A DNA stretch of 64,000 nt, from contig NZ_AP029019.1 in NCBI RefSeq assembly GCF_037101375.1, positions 3,205,001-3,269,000 of the forward strand, in the 5' to 3' direction. The notes beneath the pieces were generated by a model that worked only from the letters and a program-made list of their open reading frames with translations, had not been told where the DNA came from and did not search any database. Shown here piece by piece: positions 9,004 through 17,846 of the stretch. The translations under genes and the position numbers were made by a program. Numbering within the stretch: position 1 is the first letter of the stretch; every line of letters starts with the position of its first letter. This DNA is from Acidovorax sp. DW039 (lineage in GTDB: Bacteria > Pseudomonadota > Gammaproteobacteria > Burkholderiales > Burkholderiaceae_C).

Positions 9004-9741
9004 TCAGCTCGCCTCGTTGTACTCGCCGGGCCACAGGCGATACCCCACCCCTCGTACGGTCTCGATCAGATCACCCTGCCCCGCCTGCTGAAGCTTGCGG
9101 CGCAACTTGGACAAGTGGGAGTCAATCACGCGGTCCAGCGCATCACTTTCCGGGAGGCAGTTTTCGATCAGATAGCTGCGAGAAAAACACCGCCGTGGCT
9201 GCGCGGCAAGGCAGGACAGAAGGCGGAACTCCGTCAGGGTCAGTGGCAGCGGCAAAGCACGCCCATCCTCCATGTAGGCCAGTGCCACATGAGCCTGCGG
9301 ATCAATTTCAATGCGCCCAACGCGAATCTTCGCGGTAGCCTTCGCGTCCGGCTGCGGCTGCGAGCGACGCAGCACGGCGCGCACCCGCGCGACCACTTCG
9401 GGGGGACTGAAGGGCTTGACCACATAGTCATCCGCGCCGAGACGCAAGCCCAGCAGCTTGTCAATATCGTCTGCCAGTGCAGTCACCATGATCACCGGTG
9501 TCTGCCCGTCTTCGCGGATGGCACGCAAAACGTCCAATCCATCCATTCCTGGAATATGGATGTCCAGCAAAACCATCTCCGGGCGAAGCTGCCGGAAAAG
9601 CCGCATGGCCTCTACACCATCTGCGCATTGCCGCGCCCGAAATCCAGCGTGCTCCAGATACGCGGTAAGGACACTGGATATGCCCGGCTCATCCTCAACA
9701 ACAAGAACCAGAGGACCGGACGGTGGGGTGGAATTGCTCAT
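9004..9741 (-). CDS. OmpR-family response regulator, BaeR-like
   Basis: 245 residues. The receiver domain has the acidic pair in VVEDEP, phosphoacceptor Asp60 in VLLDIHIPGMDG, and the conserved Lys of YVVKPFSPPEV. The C-terminal winged-helix DNA-binding domain includes LTLTEFRLLSCLAAQPRRCFSRSYLIENC and the ending IDSHLSKLRRKL...GVGYRLWP. It is co-transcribed with the kinase gene downstream (6-bp gap). Divergent placement from the efflux/biosynthesis operon suggests it controls the shared 222-bp spacer. BaeR of Escherichia coli controls efflux genes and this pair is BaeSR-like by domain plan, but orthology cannot be proved here. Confidence 0.92.
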   Translation of the reverse strand: MSNSTPPSGPLVLVVEDEPGISSVLTAYLEHAGFRARQCADGVEAMRLFRQLRPEMVLLDIHIPGMDGLDVLRAIREDGQTPVIMVTALADDIDKLLGLRLGADDYVVKPFSPPEVVARVRAVLRRSQPQPDAKATAKIRVGRIEIDPQAHVALAYMEDGRALPLPLTLTEFRLLSCLAAQPRRCFSRSYLIENCLPESDALDRVIDSHLSKLRRKLQQAGQGDLIETVRGVGYRLWPGEYNEAS

Positions 9742-9963
9742 GAAACACGTACACAGATAAGCAGAGAAGCCGACAGTTGCCGCAGAAAGTCACAAAAACA
9801 AGGGGCCATTATGTACAGGCTACGAGAGGCTTGTCATGTCCCCACGTCTCCACAATTCCTCCATAGAGCATGCACCGGTACGCAAATTTCATCGGCTTGA
9901 ATGGAGGCTCTTGGTCCGCTGGTCACACACCATCGGCTAGCGTCCTAACGAATCGCCCCTCGC
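9742..9963. promoter_or_regulatory. Divergent promoter region between response regulator and export operon
   Basis: 222 bp without a gene between divergently transcribed units; it must hold both promoters and probably the response-regulator binding site. I see no long inverted repeat and no confident -35/-10 pair. The GTG start at 9964 has only a weak upstream Shine-Dalgarno match. Confidence 0.4.
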
Positions 9964-11397
9964 GTGAACCGCATCCATATTTTTACGGCCTCTGTCACCC
10001 TCTGCGTCTTGGCGGCAGGGTGTGCGGCTCCAGGCACAGGCCCCAACGATGCGCGTGCCACTGCCACTGTGCCACCCACCTGGATGCAGCCTGTGGCGGC
10101 CAACGCTCCTGCTGTGGATCTCCACCAATGGTGGAAGAGTTTTAACGACCCCACTCTTGACGCCCTGGTTCAAGAGGCAATACACAGCAACCTCGACCTC
10201 AAGATCAGCTTGAGCCGCCTTCGCGAAGCGAGACTGGAAACCGGCCGAGCCTCCGCACAGTTCAAGCCAGCCTTTAGTGCAAACGCGCGCAATCTGCAGG
10301 ACATCTCGGCAACCGATACCTACTTCCACGCCAGCATCGACATGGTGTGGGAACTGGGTCTGTTTGGTGCTGCACAAAGCACGCGGCAAATCGCGGAAGC
10401 CGCAGCCGCTTATGCAGACGCTGACGTGCAGGGGGTGCGCGTCTCGGTGATTGCCGACGTAGTTCGCAACTACCTTGACCTGCGCTCGGCGCAACGCCAG
10501 CAGGCCCAGTTGGAGCAGCTCGTCGATTCAGCACAACGCTTGGCTGCACTCACGCAGGTGCGGTTGCGCACATGGCAAGGCACCGCAGAAGAGGTGGTTC
10601 AAATCCAGCTACAGGTCGCTCAACTGGGCGCATCCCAGGCGCAGGTAAAACTGGCTGCCAGCAATGCGGCCCAGGCTCTTGCCATTTTGCTCGGGCGCGC
10701 AACACCCGACCCGGCGTGGCTTGAACACCCAACCCATACCTCCGGCCTGCTCGCACCATTCTCACTGCCGCAATTTCCCACAGATCTTCTTCGTACCCGC
10801 CCCGACGTGAAAGCTGCCGAAGCGGACGTCATGCGTGCCGCCGCAGCAGCGGGACTTGCTCGCTCAGAACTCTATCCACGCATCACCTTGGCGGGGTCGT
10901 TCCTCTACTCCTACAACATCACGCGCAACTTCCGCACCAAGACCAACAACGCACCTGCGGTAGGTCCCATCGTGGATATCCCGCTGTTTGACTGGGGCCG
11001 ACGACTGACGCAAGTAGACATCAAAGAGGAAGCGCTCAATGCCTCCTTGATCAGCTACCAGCGCAGCGTCAACCAGGGCGTGGCGGAAACAGAGGGTGCA
11101 CTCGCTGCCATGGCCGCACAACAAGCCCGCGCTCAAGCTTTGGACCAAGCGCTTTCACTGGTGCGGCAGCGCACGCAAGCCACCCAGAAGCAACGACGCC
11201 TCGGCCTTGCCAGTGAGTATGAAGTGCTGGCCCGCCAGCGGGCCGAATGGCAAGCGCAGCAAGAACTGGAGGCAGCACACCACGCTCATGCGCTGGCGTT
11301 TGTTGCACTTTACAAGGCACTGGGCGGAGCCCCGCTGCCTGAGCAAGACGTAGCAGCGCAAACCTCTGCATCCGCTCATGCAAAGGTGGATCAATGA
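9964..11397 (+). CDS. NodT/OprM-type outer-membrane efflux lipoprotein
   Basis: 477 residues starting at GTG (MNRIHIFTASVTLCVLAAGCAAPG). Lipobox LAAGC places lipidation at Cys20. The body carries the tandem OEP repeats of TolC-like factors: PAVDLHQWWKSFNDPTLDALVQEA near the N-terminus, FPTDLLRTRPDVKAAE and GPIVDIPLFDWGRR in the second half, and long coiled-coil helices. It would form the trimeric outer-membrane channel of a tripartite exporter with the permease, ATPase and fusion protein encoded next. The start is fixed by the signal peptide. Its stop overlaps the next start by 4 bp (ATGA), indicating translational coupling. Confidence 0.92.
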   Translation: MNRIHIFTASVTLCVLAAGCAAPGTGPNDARATATVPPTWMQPVAANAPAVDLHQWWKSFNDPTLDALVQEAIHSNLDLKISLSRLREARLETGRASAQFKPAFSANARNLQDISATDTYFHASIDMVWELGLFGAAQSTRQIAEAAAAYADADVQGVRVSVIADVVRNYLDLRSAQRQQAQLEQLVDSAQRLAALTQVRLRTWQGTAEEVVQIQLQVAQLGASQAQVKLAASNAAQALAILLGRATPDPAWLEHPTHTSGLLAPFSLPQFPTDLLRTRPDVKAAEADVMRAAAAAGLARSELYPRITLAGSFLYSYNITRNFRTKTNNAPAVGPIVDIPLFDWGRRLTQVDIKEEALNASLISYQRSVNQGVAETEGALAAMAAQQARAQALDQALSLVRQRTQATQKQRRLGLASEYEVLARQRAEWQAQQELEAAHHAHALAFVALYKALGGAPLPEQDVAAQTSASAHAKVDQ

Positions 11398-12527
11398 TTC
11401 CACTCGCACGCAAGACGCTGATTTATGAATGGCGCCGCTTTGTGCCAGCGGTGTTTGCGGTAGGTTTTTCCGGATTGCTGCTGGTAGTGCAAGCCGCGCT
11501 GGTATTGGGAATTTTTGGCAGCGCTGCCGTTTATGTGAGGGCATCCAGTGCTGACCTGTGGGCAGGTTACCCAGGCACACAGAGCGTGAACTTCGGAAGA
11601 TCCATCAATCCGGATGTGGAGATGCGCTTGCGCATGGACCCTTCCGTGTCGGCTGTAGAGCCCTATTTGTGGGTGGACGGAGACTGGCGAAGTGCCAAGG
11701 CTGGCGCAGGCGGAGTATCCGTCTACCTTTCCGGCATCCGTACAGCAGCGGACGGAATGCTCTTTGCGCGAATTCTGGCTGCATGGCACCGCAATGCCCT
11801 GCGTGAGCCCGGCGCGGTTATCGTGGACAACGCAGATCTGGACACGCTGGGTGTAGAGGTCGGTCAGTCTGCATGGATCAACAACCAGCGCGTGCGAGTC
11901 GTTGCAGCCGTCGATGGCCTGCGCGGTCTCGGCGGAATCAATGTGCTCAGTTCGTTAGACACCGCCCGCGAGATCGGCGGCAACGATCCAGCTAGTGGTA
12001 GCACCTACCTGGTCGCTCGCACTTCAGAAAATGCCGAGGCAACCCAGGCACGCCTGACCCAAAGCCATCATGTCGGCTTTGGTCCCTTCGAGGTGTGGAC
12101 TGCAGAGCAGTTTGCCCGGAGATCACAGCTTTATTGGATGTTTGACACCGGGGCCGGGGTGGCGGTGCTGTTCATGGCCATCGTCGTCTGCATGGTAGGT
12201 ACGGTGGTGACCAGCCAGTCGCTGATGGGAGTGGTCGCGGGCACAGCCAAGGAATACGCCGTACTCAATGCACTTGGGGCCAGCCGCGGTGCTCTGGCGC
12301 GCCTGGTGATTGAGCAAGCGTGCTGGATTGGCGGTCTGGGTCTGGTCCTGGCATCGGTCGCCAGCGCCGTATTGCTCGGCGTTGCCGTGGCCTACGGAGT
12401 GCCAGTGGCGATGAATGCACCAGTGGCTGGTGGCTGCGCCGTGTTGATCGGACTCGTCGCATTGCTCTCCGGAGTATTTGCCATTCGCGCTCTCCTACGT
12501 GCAGATCCCGCGCTCCTTCTGCGATGA
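11394..12527 (+). CDS. ABC transporter permease, FtsX/MacB-like
   Basis: 377 residues with the FtsX-type topology: an N-terminal membrane helix (about 16-44), a long periplasmic segment, then three C-terminal helices (about 255-283, 305-335, 345-370) around GTAKEYAVLNALGASRGALARLVIEQ, the cytoplasmic coupling motif of MacB/LolC/DevC-type permeases. Members are mechanotransmission exporters working with a periplasmic adaptor and TolC-like channel rather than classic translocators. It overlaps the genes on both sides by 4 bp. DevC-like is the closest description. Confidence 0.85.
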   Translation: MIPLARKTLIYEWRRFVPAVFAVGFSGLLLVVQAALVLGIFGSAAVYVRASSADLWAGYPGTQSVNFGRSINPDVEMRLRMDPSVSAVEPYLWVDGDWRSAKAGAGGVSVYLSGIRTAADGMLFARILAAWHRNALREPGAVIVDNADLDTLGVEVGQSAWINNQRVRVVAAVDGLRGLGGINVLSSLDTAREIGGNDPASGSTYLVARTSENAEATQARLTQSHHVGFGPFEVWTAEQFARRSQLYWMFDTGAGVAVLFMAIVVCMVGTVVTSQSLMGVVAGTAKEYAVLNALGASRGALARLVIEQACWIGGLGLVLASVASAVLLGVAVAYGVPVAMNAPVAGGCAVLIGLVALLSGVFAIRALLRADPALLLR

Positions 12528-13276
12528 AAAGCCCTACACACCCCAACGCTGCAGTGGCGGTACCGCCCAGCCTGCAAGCTCTGCAGGTGCACAAGTCTTT
12601 TGTATCTGGACTATTGAAGGTTCCTGTACTACAAGGCTTGACGGTCTCCGTTTACCCAGCAGAGCTGACCCTCATCTCAGGGCCTTCAGGATGTGGAAAG
12701 AGCACCCTGCTGTCTCTTCTGTCTGCCCTGCAAAGCCCGGATGCAGGCAAAACCATGGCGCTGGGAGAGGACCTCGGGAAGCTCCGTACGCGGGACCTGG
12801 AACAATTCAGACTTCACCACACAGGATTCGTTTTTCAGGGCTTCAACCTCTTCCCTGCACTGACAGCGCTGGAGCAGGTGCAGCTACCTCTTGGGTATCT
12901 CGGCATGAGTGCCAAGGAGAGCGAAAAGCGGGCTCAACGCGCACTCGAGGAAGTAGACCTCTCGCACCGAGCCCACATGCGCCCGGCAGAACTCTCGGGA
13001 GGTGAAAAACAGCGAGTGGCGATTGCCCGCGCCATCGCAAAGCAGCCGCAACTGCTGTTTGCCGATGAGCCCACCAGCGCGCTGGATGCTGAGAGCGGTC
13101 AGCGTGTGATCAACATCCTGCACCGCATTGCGCGTACCCATGGCACCACGGTGCTGTGCGTTAGCCACGACCCGCGACTGGTACGACACGCAGATCGCGT
13201 GCTCGGCATGGAAGACGGCGCCATCCGCAGTGACTGGCGTCCGTCCGCCCTTCAAGAAGAAACCAAGATTTCATGA
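12524..13276 (+). CDS. ABC transporter ATP-binding protein, MacB/LolD-like
   Basis: 250 residues with all nucleotide-binding motifs: Walker [11 protein letters not shown]-loop [18 protein letters not shown], signature LSGGEKQR, Walker [13 protein letters not shown] and the switch His in CVSHDPR. The pattern matches the LolD/MacB/DevA ATPases that power FtsX-type permeases. The start at 12524 overlaps the permease stop (ATGA); a longer open frame upstream is permease sequence read out of frame. The 3' end overlaps the adaptor gene by 4 bp. It energises the tripartite exporter. Confidence 0.93.
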   Translation: MKSPTHPNAAVAVPPSLQALQVHKSFVSGLLKVPVLQGLTVSVYPAELTLISGPSGCGKSTLLSLLSALQSPDAGKTMALGEDLGKLRTRDLEQFRLHHTGFVFQGFNLFPALTALEQVQLPLGYLGMSAKESEKRAQRALEEVDLSHRAHMRPAELSGGEKQRVAIARAIAKQPQLLFADEPTSALDAESGQRVINILHRIARTHGTTVLCVSHDPRLVRHADRVLGMEDGAIRSDWRPSALQEETKIS

Positions 13277-14196
13277 CTGCAGACATGTTCCATCGACTCA
13301 CCCTCAGCAGCGCATCGCTGCTCACTGCTGCATTGCTGCTGGGTTGTGATGCCCAATCTGCTCAGCCACCTGCAGGTACGGCACCCGCGGCAGCACCCAA
13401 AGCCGCGCACGGCAAAGAAATCGCCATGGCCCGAGGAAAAGTCGAGGTGCAGGGCGGGCTACTTGAGCTTGCTCCGGCCCAGGAAGGGATTGTGCAGACG
13501 CTATCCGTGCGAGAGGGACAGGACGTACAGAGAGGGCAGCTGCTGCTTCGCCTGGAAGATCACACCTCGGTTGCCGACATCGCTGTCGCCGAGTCTGAGC
13601 TGAGCTTGGCACAGGCCAGACACCAAGCCCGCCAGCAAAGGCTGCCATCGCTGCAGCGTCATGCGGCAAGACTGGCTGAAGCCGTGGCAGAAGGAGCTAC
13701 AGAGCCCCAGCGTGCGGAAGAAGCACAGCAAGCGCTCAAAGATGCCGAATCAGAACTGAGCATTTCGCAGGCGGAAATACGCGTGGCCCAAAGCCGCATC
13801 GCACAGATTCGTGCTCAACAAAGCAAGCTGGAACTGCGTGCCCCCGAGGCGGGGAACGTGGTGCGGGTCACCACACATGCGGGCCAGCGAACTACTGCAC
13901 AACCTGCCATCACTCTTTTGCCGCGCCGTCCCCTCATCGTGCGAGCAGAGGTCAACGAGAGTTTTGCCAAACAGGTGCAAGTGGGGACCACGGCCTCGGT
14001 GATCACGGACGGAGACAGCACACCGGTTGCACTACCTGCGGCCAAGGTGGTTCGCATCAGCCCCGTTCTGGGCAATGGCCGCCTCCATGACGATGCGCAG
14101 CGCGGCCCTGTCCGGGTCGTGGAGTGCGTACTGGAGTTCGAACAGTCGCCAGCAGTCCGAGTGGGTCAAAACGTGAGGGTCAGTTTTCATGAATAA
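13273..14196 (+). CDS. HlyD-family periplasmic adaptor (membrane-fusion) lipoprotein
   Basis: 307 residues. Signal peptide with lipobox LLLGC (Cys25). The mature protein has a biotinyl-lipoyl-like half-motif (LELAPAQEGIVQTLSVREGQDVQRGQLLLRLED), a long coiled-coil hairpin (about 105-180, rich in Ala/Gln/Glu), the returning half-motif LELRAPEAGNVVRV, and beta-barrel segments. This is the MacA/DevB adaptor plan linking the inner-membrane ABC transporter to the outer-membrane channel. It overlaps the ATPase gene by 4 bp and the HAD gene by 8 bp. Confidence 0.9.
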   Translation: MTADMFHRLTLSSASLLTAALLLGCDAQSAQPPAGTAPAAAPKAAHGKEIAMARGKVEVQGGLLELAPAQEGIVQTLSVREGQDVQRGQLLLRLEDHTSVADIAVAESELSLAQARHQARQQRLPSLQRHAARLAEAVAEGATEPQRAEEAQQALKDAESELSISQAEIRVAQSRIAQIRAQQSKLELRAPEAGNVVRVTTHAGQRTTAQPAITLLPRRPLIVRAEVNESFAKQVQVGTTASVITDGDSTPVALPAAKVVRISPVLGNGRLHDDAQRGPVRVVECVLEFEQSPAVRVGQNVRVSFHE

Positions 14197-14902
14197 ACAG
14201 ATCAACCTGAGCCTGCGCTCGCCAGCAGTGCCCCCCCGATCAGACATCGGCTGGATGGTGCAGAGCGATTTTGACGGAACTATCAGCAAGGTGGATGTCA
14301 CTGACTCCCTTCTTCAGAAATTCGGCCTGCCTGGCTGGCAAGCCCTGGAAGACGCATGGGAGCGAGGAGAGATTGGTTCACGCGAATGCATGCAGGGCCA
14401 GGTAGCCCTGCTCAACATGGATCGCGATGAACTCCACGCCCACCTCGACACCATCGAGCTGGACCCGCATTTCAGCCACTTCATAGCCGTAGCCGACGAA
14501 CGCGGTATTCCTGTGCAAGTGGTCAGCGACGGGATTGACTATGCCATCCGCTACATATTGCAGCGGCATGGCCTGGGCCATCTCCCGGTGATTGCCAACA
14601 GGCTGGTGCAAACGGGGACTCGCAACTGGCAGCTCCAGTCTCCCTGGGCCAGCGCAGCGTGTGCACGCGCCAGTGGAAATTGCAAATGCGAACGTCTGGC
14701 AGAACAGCAACTGACCCACGGGAAGGTGCTCTACATCGGCGACGGAAGCTCCGATTTCTGTGTGTCTGCCAAAGCAGACTATGTGCTGGCCAAAGACAAG
14801 TTGGTAGACCATTGCGTACGCCACGGAATCGCTCATTCGACGTTCTCGAATTTCTCTGAGGCACTGGCAATGCTGCCCCAGGGCATGGAGCTGGCAGCAT
14901 GA
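14189..14902 (+). CDS. HAD-IB phosphatase, MtnX-like
   Basis: 237 residues of the haloacid dehalogenase superfamily: motif I SDFDGTIS (nucleophile Asp first, general acid Asp second), motif II serine in VVSDGIDY, and motif III GDGSSDFCVSAKADYVLAKD. The cap and size match MtnX and phosphoserine phosphatase-type HAD-IB enzymes, which remove phosphate from small metabolites. A cysteine-rich segment (ASAACARASGNCKCERL) is unusual and may bind a metal. Sitting inside a transport operon with aminotransferases, it likely dephosphorylates a biosynthetic intermediate; the substrate is unknown. Confidence 0.85.
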   Translation: MNKQINLSLRSPAVPPRSDIGWMVQSDFDGTISKVDVTDSLLQKFGLPGWQALEDAWERGEIGSRECMQGQVALLNMDRDELHAHLDTIELDPHFSHFIAVADERGIPVQVVSDGIDYAIRYILQRHGLGHLPVIANRLVQTGTRNWQLQSPWASAACARASGNCKCERLAEQQLTHGKVLYIGDGSSDFCVSAKADYVLAKDKLVDHCVRHGIAHSTFSNFSEALAMLPQGMELAA

Positions 14903-15810
14903 ACGCAACCGCCATGCCCTTCACCTCCACCAGTCTGCGGGAAGATCTGCCCGCGACCGTGAGGTCCGTCGTCACGCTGGAGCATGAATACGTGATGCAC
15001 GGCAGTGGCCCCAATGCCAGTACCGGCATCCTGCTCATCCACGGACTCACAGGTACACCCAATGAAATGCGCTTGCTCGCGAAAGGCTTGCACCGCGAGG
15101 GTTTTACCGTGCTGGCCGTGCAACTGGCAGGCCATTGCGGCACCCAGGAGGACCTGCTCGCCAGCAGCTGGCAAGACTGGCTCACCAGCGTACAGCGCGG
15201 AGCCAGCCAATTGCAGCAGATGACGGGACGACCTGTGGTGGCCTGCGGCCTGTCCATGGGAGCGGTGCTGGCCCTCGCCCTCGCCGAGAACAGCCCACAG
15301 CAGGTAGCGGGTGTCATCGCACTGTCCACCACCTTCCAATATGACGGCTGGAGCATTCCTCTGTACACCCGGTTGTCCTTCCTGCTCCCCCTTTTCAAGG
15401 CATTGGGGATTGGGCGAAACAGCGTGTTCATGGAACAGCCCCCCTACGGTATCAAGGACGTGGCTTTGCGTGAGCGCGTGGTGGCCCAGATGCACTCTGG
15501 TGACAGTGCCGCGGCGGGCCTTCCAGGCAACCCATGGTGGTCAGTGATTGAAATGAAGGCTCTTTCGGCCTTTGTGAGGGAGCACCTCGAAAAGGTGAAA
15601 GCTCCCTGTCTGGTCATACACGCGAGAGAAGACGATATCGCCTCTATTGCCAACGCCCAGGCCATTGTGCATGGCGCGCGCAATGCCCCGGTGGAGTTGG
15701 TACTTCTCAACGACTGCTATCACATGATCACCATTGACCGCGAACGCCGCACGGTGCTGGCTCGCGCGGTGCGGTTTGCACAGAGCCTCAGCGCCAAAGG
15801 GTCTTCATGA
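14899..15810 (+). CDS. Alpha/beta hydrolase, carboxylesterase-like
   Basis: 303 residues. The fold is shown by the oxyanion-loop motif ILLIHGLTGTPNEMR, nucleophile elbow CGLSMGA (Ser in GLSMG), the acid in VIHAREDDIASI and the catalytic His in NDCYHMITIDRE. This layout resembles Est30-type carboxylesterases and monoacylglycerol lipases (serine hydrolases). No signal peptide, so it is cytoplasmic. It overlaps the HAD gene and the next DMT gene by 4 bp each. In this operon it could act as an acyl hydrolase or an acyl/aminoacyl transferase (inference). Confidence 0.87.
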   Translation: MNATAMPFTSTSLREDLPATVRSVVTLEHEYVMHGSGPNASTGILLIHGLTGTPNEMRLLAKGLHREGFTVLAVQLAGHCGTQEDLLASSWQDWLTSVQRGASQLQQMTGRPVVACGLSMGAVLALALAENSPQQVAGVIALSTTFQYDGWSIPLYTRLSFLLPLFKALGIGRNSVFMEQPPYGIKDVALRERVVAQMHSGDSAAAGLPGNPWWSVIEMKALSAFVREHLEKVKAPCLVIHAREDDIASIANAQAIVHGARNAPVELVLLNDCYHMITIDRERRTVLARAVRFAQSLSAKGSS

Positions 15811-16196
15811 TGGCAGGTAGCACGGAGGGCAGCATCACACCGCTGGTTGTGGTGTTGTGGACGATGAACATGCTGGTGGACACAGGAGGACAGCTGGCCT
15901 TCAAGGCTGCAGCGATGACCGATCCACAGGCAGGGAGTGGACTCTCCCGCTGGATCTGGATGGCACAGCGGCCCTGGCTGTGGATCGGAGTGGGCTGCTA
16001 CATCGCAGAGTTTCTGGTGTGGCTGGCCTTCCTGTCCTTGGTACCTTTGTCTGACGGCGTGCTGTTAGGCTCCATCAACATCGTGGCAGTGATGGTGGCA
16101 GGCCGCTTTCTGTTTCACGAGAAGCTTTCGCGCATGCGTGTACTGGGCATTCTGCTGGTCTCTGCAGGGGTAGCTGTCGTGGGCATGAAAGCATGA
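15807..16196 (+). CDS. Half-size DMT (EamA/SMR-like) membrane protein, subunit 1
   Basis: 129 residues with four predicted membrane helices (about 10-30, 50-75, 80-98, 105-127), i.e. half an EamA transporter. The segment LVPLSDGVLLGSINIVAVMVAGRFLFHEKLSRMRVLGILLVSAGVAVVGMK is the canonical DMT second half-repeat with the conserved Glu of FHEKLS. Size and pairing with the next gene recall ArnE/ArnF, which together flip a lipid-linked aminosugar, and SMR heterodimers. It overlaps neighbours by 4 bp on both sides. Confidence 0.83.
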   Translation: MMAGSTEGSITPLVVVLWTMNMLVDTGGQLAFKAAAMTDPQAGSGLSRWIWMAQRPWLWIGVGCYIAEFLVWLAFLSLVPLSDGVLLGSINIVAVMVAGRFLFHEKLSRMRVLGILLVSAGVAVVGMKA

Positions 16197-16606
16197 AGCG
16201 CTTTTATCTATTAGGCTTCTTTGCGCTGGTGGCGTTTGACACGTTGGCCCAGCTCAGTTTCAAGCTGGCCGGTGAGCATGCCCTGCCCTTGGAACTGTCT
16301 GCTGGCTGGCTGTGGCGTGTGTTCGGACAGCCCTGGATTTACGGTGCCTTCATCGGCTACGTGGGGGCCTTCTTTACTTGGATGACACTGCTGGAACACG
16401 CGCCCATCGGTCCTGCGTTTGCAGCCTCGCACCTCGAAGTTGTCTCGGTACTGGCGTTTTCTGCATGGCTTTTCGGAGAACACATTGGCTGGCCCCAGGT
16501 CCTGGGTGCCGTGCTGATCCTGGCAGGAATAGCCTGTCTTGCACGCAGTGAGACGGACCAGGGCGACGAAACCGTACACGCCAAACAATATGGCCATGGG
16601 ACGTGA
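16193..16606 (+). CDS. Half-size DMT (EamA/SMR-like) membrane protein, subunit 2
   Basis: 137 residues, four membrane helices. The conserved DMT element LEHAPIGPAFAASHLEVVSVLAFSAWLFGEHIGWPQVLGAVLILAGIACL is at the C-terminal half, with Glu in FGEHIG. A tail of about 17 polar residues follows. As partner of the preceding gene it probably forms a heterodimer of two four-helix subunits. Charged residues near the membrane (KLAGEHALPLELS, LLEHAP) could take part in recognising an amine or a phosphate-bearing lipid. Its 3' end overlaps the aminotransferase start by about 17 bp. Confidence 0.83.
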   Translation: MKRFYLLGFFALVAFDTLAQLSFKLAGEHALPLELSAGWLWRVFGQPWIYGAFIGYVGAFFTWMTLLEHAPIGPAFAASHLEVVSVLAFSAWLFGEHIGWPQVLGAVLILAGIACLARSETDQGDETVHAKQYGHGT

Positions 16607-17813
16607 AGTCCCACCCACAGCGGGACTGCCACTGGAGATAGCGGATCTGTGGCCCAGACGTGGGCAGGATTTTTCCAGCGCCCTCTCTTCATTCCTGGGT
16701 CTGCCAGAGATGCAACTGGAATGCTCTGGCACGGCAGCACTGGTCATCGCGCTGACGACCTTGGCCAGGCACTCACCAGACCGAACCGAGGTGATCGTCC
16801 CTGCCTATACCTGCCCCTTGGTGGCACTGGCGGTAGCCCACAGCGGTCTGCAACTCCGGCTTTGCGATCTGTCTCCTGATAGTCTGGATCTGGACCCAAC
16901 TCATCTCCAGCGACTTTGCAGCTCCAAGACACTGGCAGTTCTTCCTACCCATCTGGGCGGGCGGGTGGTCGGTGTAGCTGCCGTGCATGCAGCTGCACGG
17001 GCGGTGGGAGCTTGGGTGATTGAAGATGCTGCTCAGGCCTTGGGAGCTCGCATCCACAGCGCCAGCGTGGGCGCGCAAAGCGATATGGTGTTCTTCAGCC
17101 TTGCAGTAGGCAAAGGCCTGAGCATTTATGAGGGCGGCGCTTTGAGCGTAGCCGATCCTTCGTTAAGAAAGGAATGCCAGCAGACTGCCAAAACACTCGC
17201 ACCGTTCAAGCTGGTCTGGGAGCTGCGCCGGTCTTTTGAACTGCTGGCCTACTCCCTTGTTTATCGCCCGACCATGCTACCTTGGGTCTACGGTGCTCCC
17301 TTGCGAAAAGCCCTGGCACAAGGTGACCCAATCACTGCAGCGGGCGATGACTTCTCACCTTCCATCCCCCTGCACAGGGTAGGCCGCTGGCGCAACAGTG
17401 TGGGAGCCCGAGCCTTGGCGCGGCTACCTGCATGGCTTGATGAAGGAAGAACCCGGGCCATGGAGCGCTTGGTGCGGTTGAGCCGCATCCCTGCTGTGAA
17501 AGTAGTGCAAGACAGCACCCATGTGGCTTACGCGGCAGGCACATGGCCGATCATCATGATCTTGCTTCCGAACAGCAGTTTCCGAGATCAGGTGCTCCGC
17601 CAGCTTTGGGGCGCAGGACTCGGCGTTTCACTGCCTTTTGCCCACGCACTGCCAGACTACCCCTGCTATGCCGAACAGGTACCCCATGCAGGTCCTGACG
17701 AGTTACCCAACGCACGCAGCTTTGCTGCCAGGGTCATCGCCATCAGCAATAGCCCTTGGCTGAGCAATACGGACTTCGAGCGCATTTGCGCCACTATTGA
17801 AAACACAGTGTGA
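16590..17813 (+). CDS. DegT/DnrJ/EryC1-type PLP aminotransferase
   Basis: About 407 residues. The family pattern is visible: SGTAALVIALTTLAR (phosphate-binding turn), VIVPAYTCPLVALAVAHSGLQLRLCD, LPTHLGGRVVGV, VIEDAAQALGA (Asp that contacts the pyridine nitrogen) and SLAVGKGLSIYEGGAL carrying the PLP-binding Lys (VGKG). DegT enzymes transaminate keto-sugars or related carbonyls; this one is divergent and the substrate is unknown. ATG 16590 or 16596 are both possible; an upstream in-frame ATG at 16539 lies inside the DMT gene. Last gene of the operon, with 33 bp before the convergent gene. Confidence 0.85.
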   Translation: MAMGREVPPTAGLPLEIADLWPRRGQDFSSALSSFLGLPEMQLECSGTAALVIALTTLARHSPDRTEVIVPAYTCPLVALAVAHSGLQLRLCDLSPDSLDLDPTHLQRLCSSKTLAVLPTHLGGRVVGVAAVHAAARAVGAWVIEDAAQALGARIHSASVGAQSDMVFFSLAVGKGLSIYEGGALSVADPSLRKECQQTAKTLAPFKLVWELRRSFELLAYSLVYRPTMLPWVYGAPLRKALAQGDPITAAGDDFSPSIPLHRVGRWRNSVGARALARLPAWLDEGRTRAMERLVRLSRIPAVKVVQDSTHVAYAAGTWPIIMILLPNSSFRDQVLRQLWGAGLGVSLPFAHALPDYPCYAEQVPHAGPDELPNARSFAARVIAISNSPWLSNTDFERICATIENTV

Positions 17814-17846
17814 GGATAAGCGGCCAACATCGGCTGCGTTTACTCC

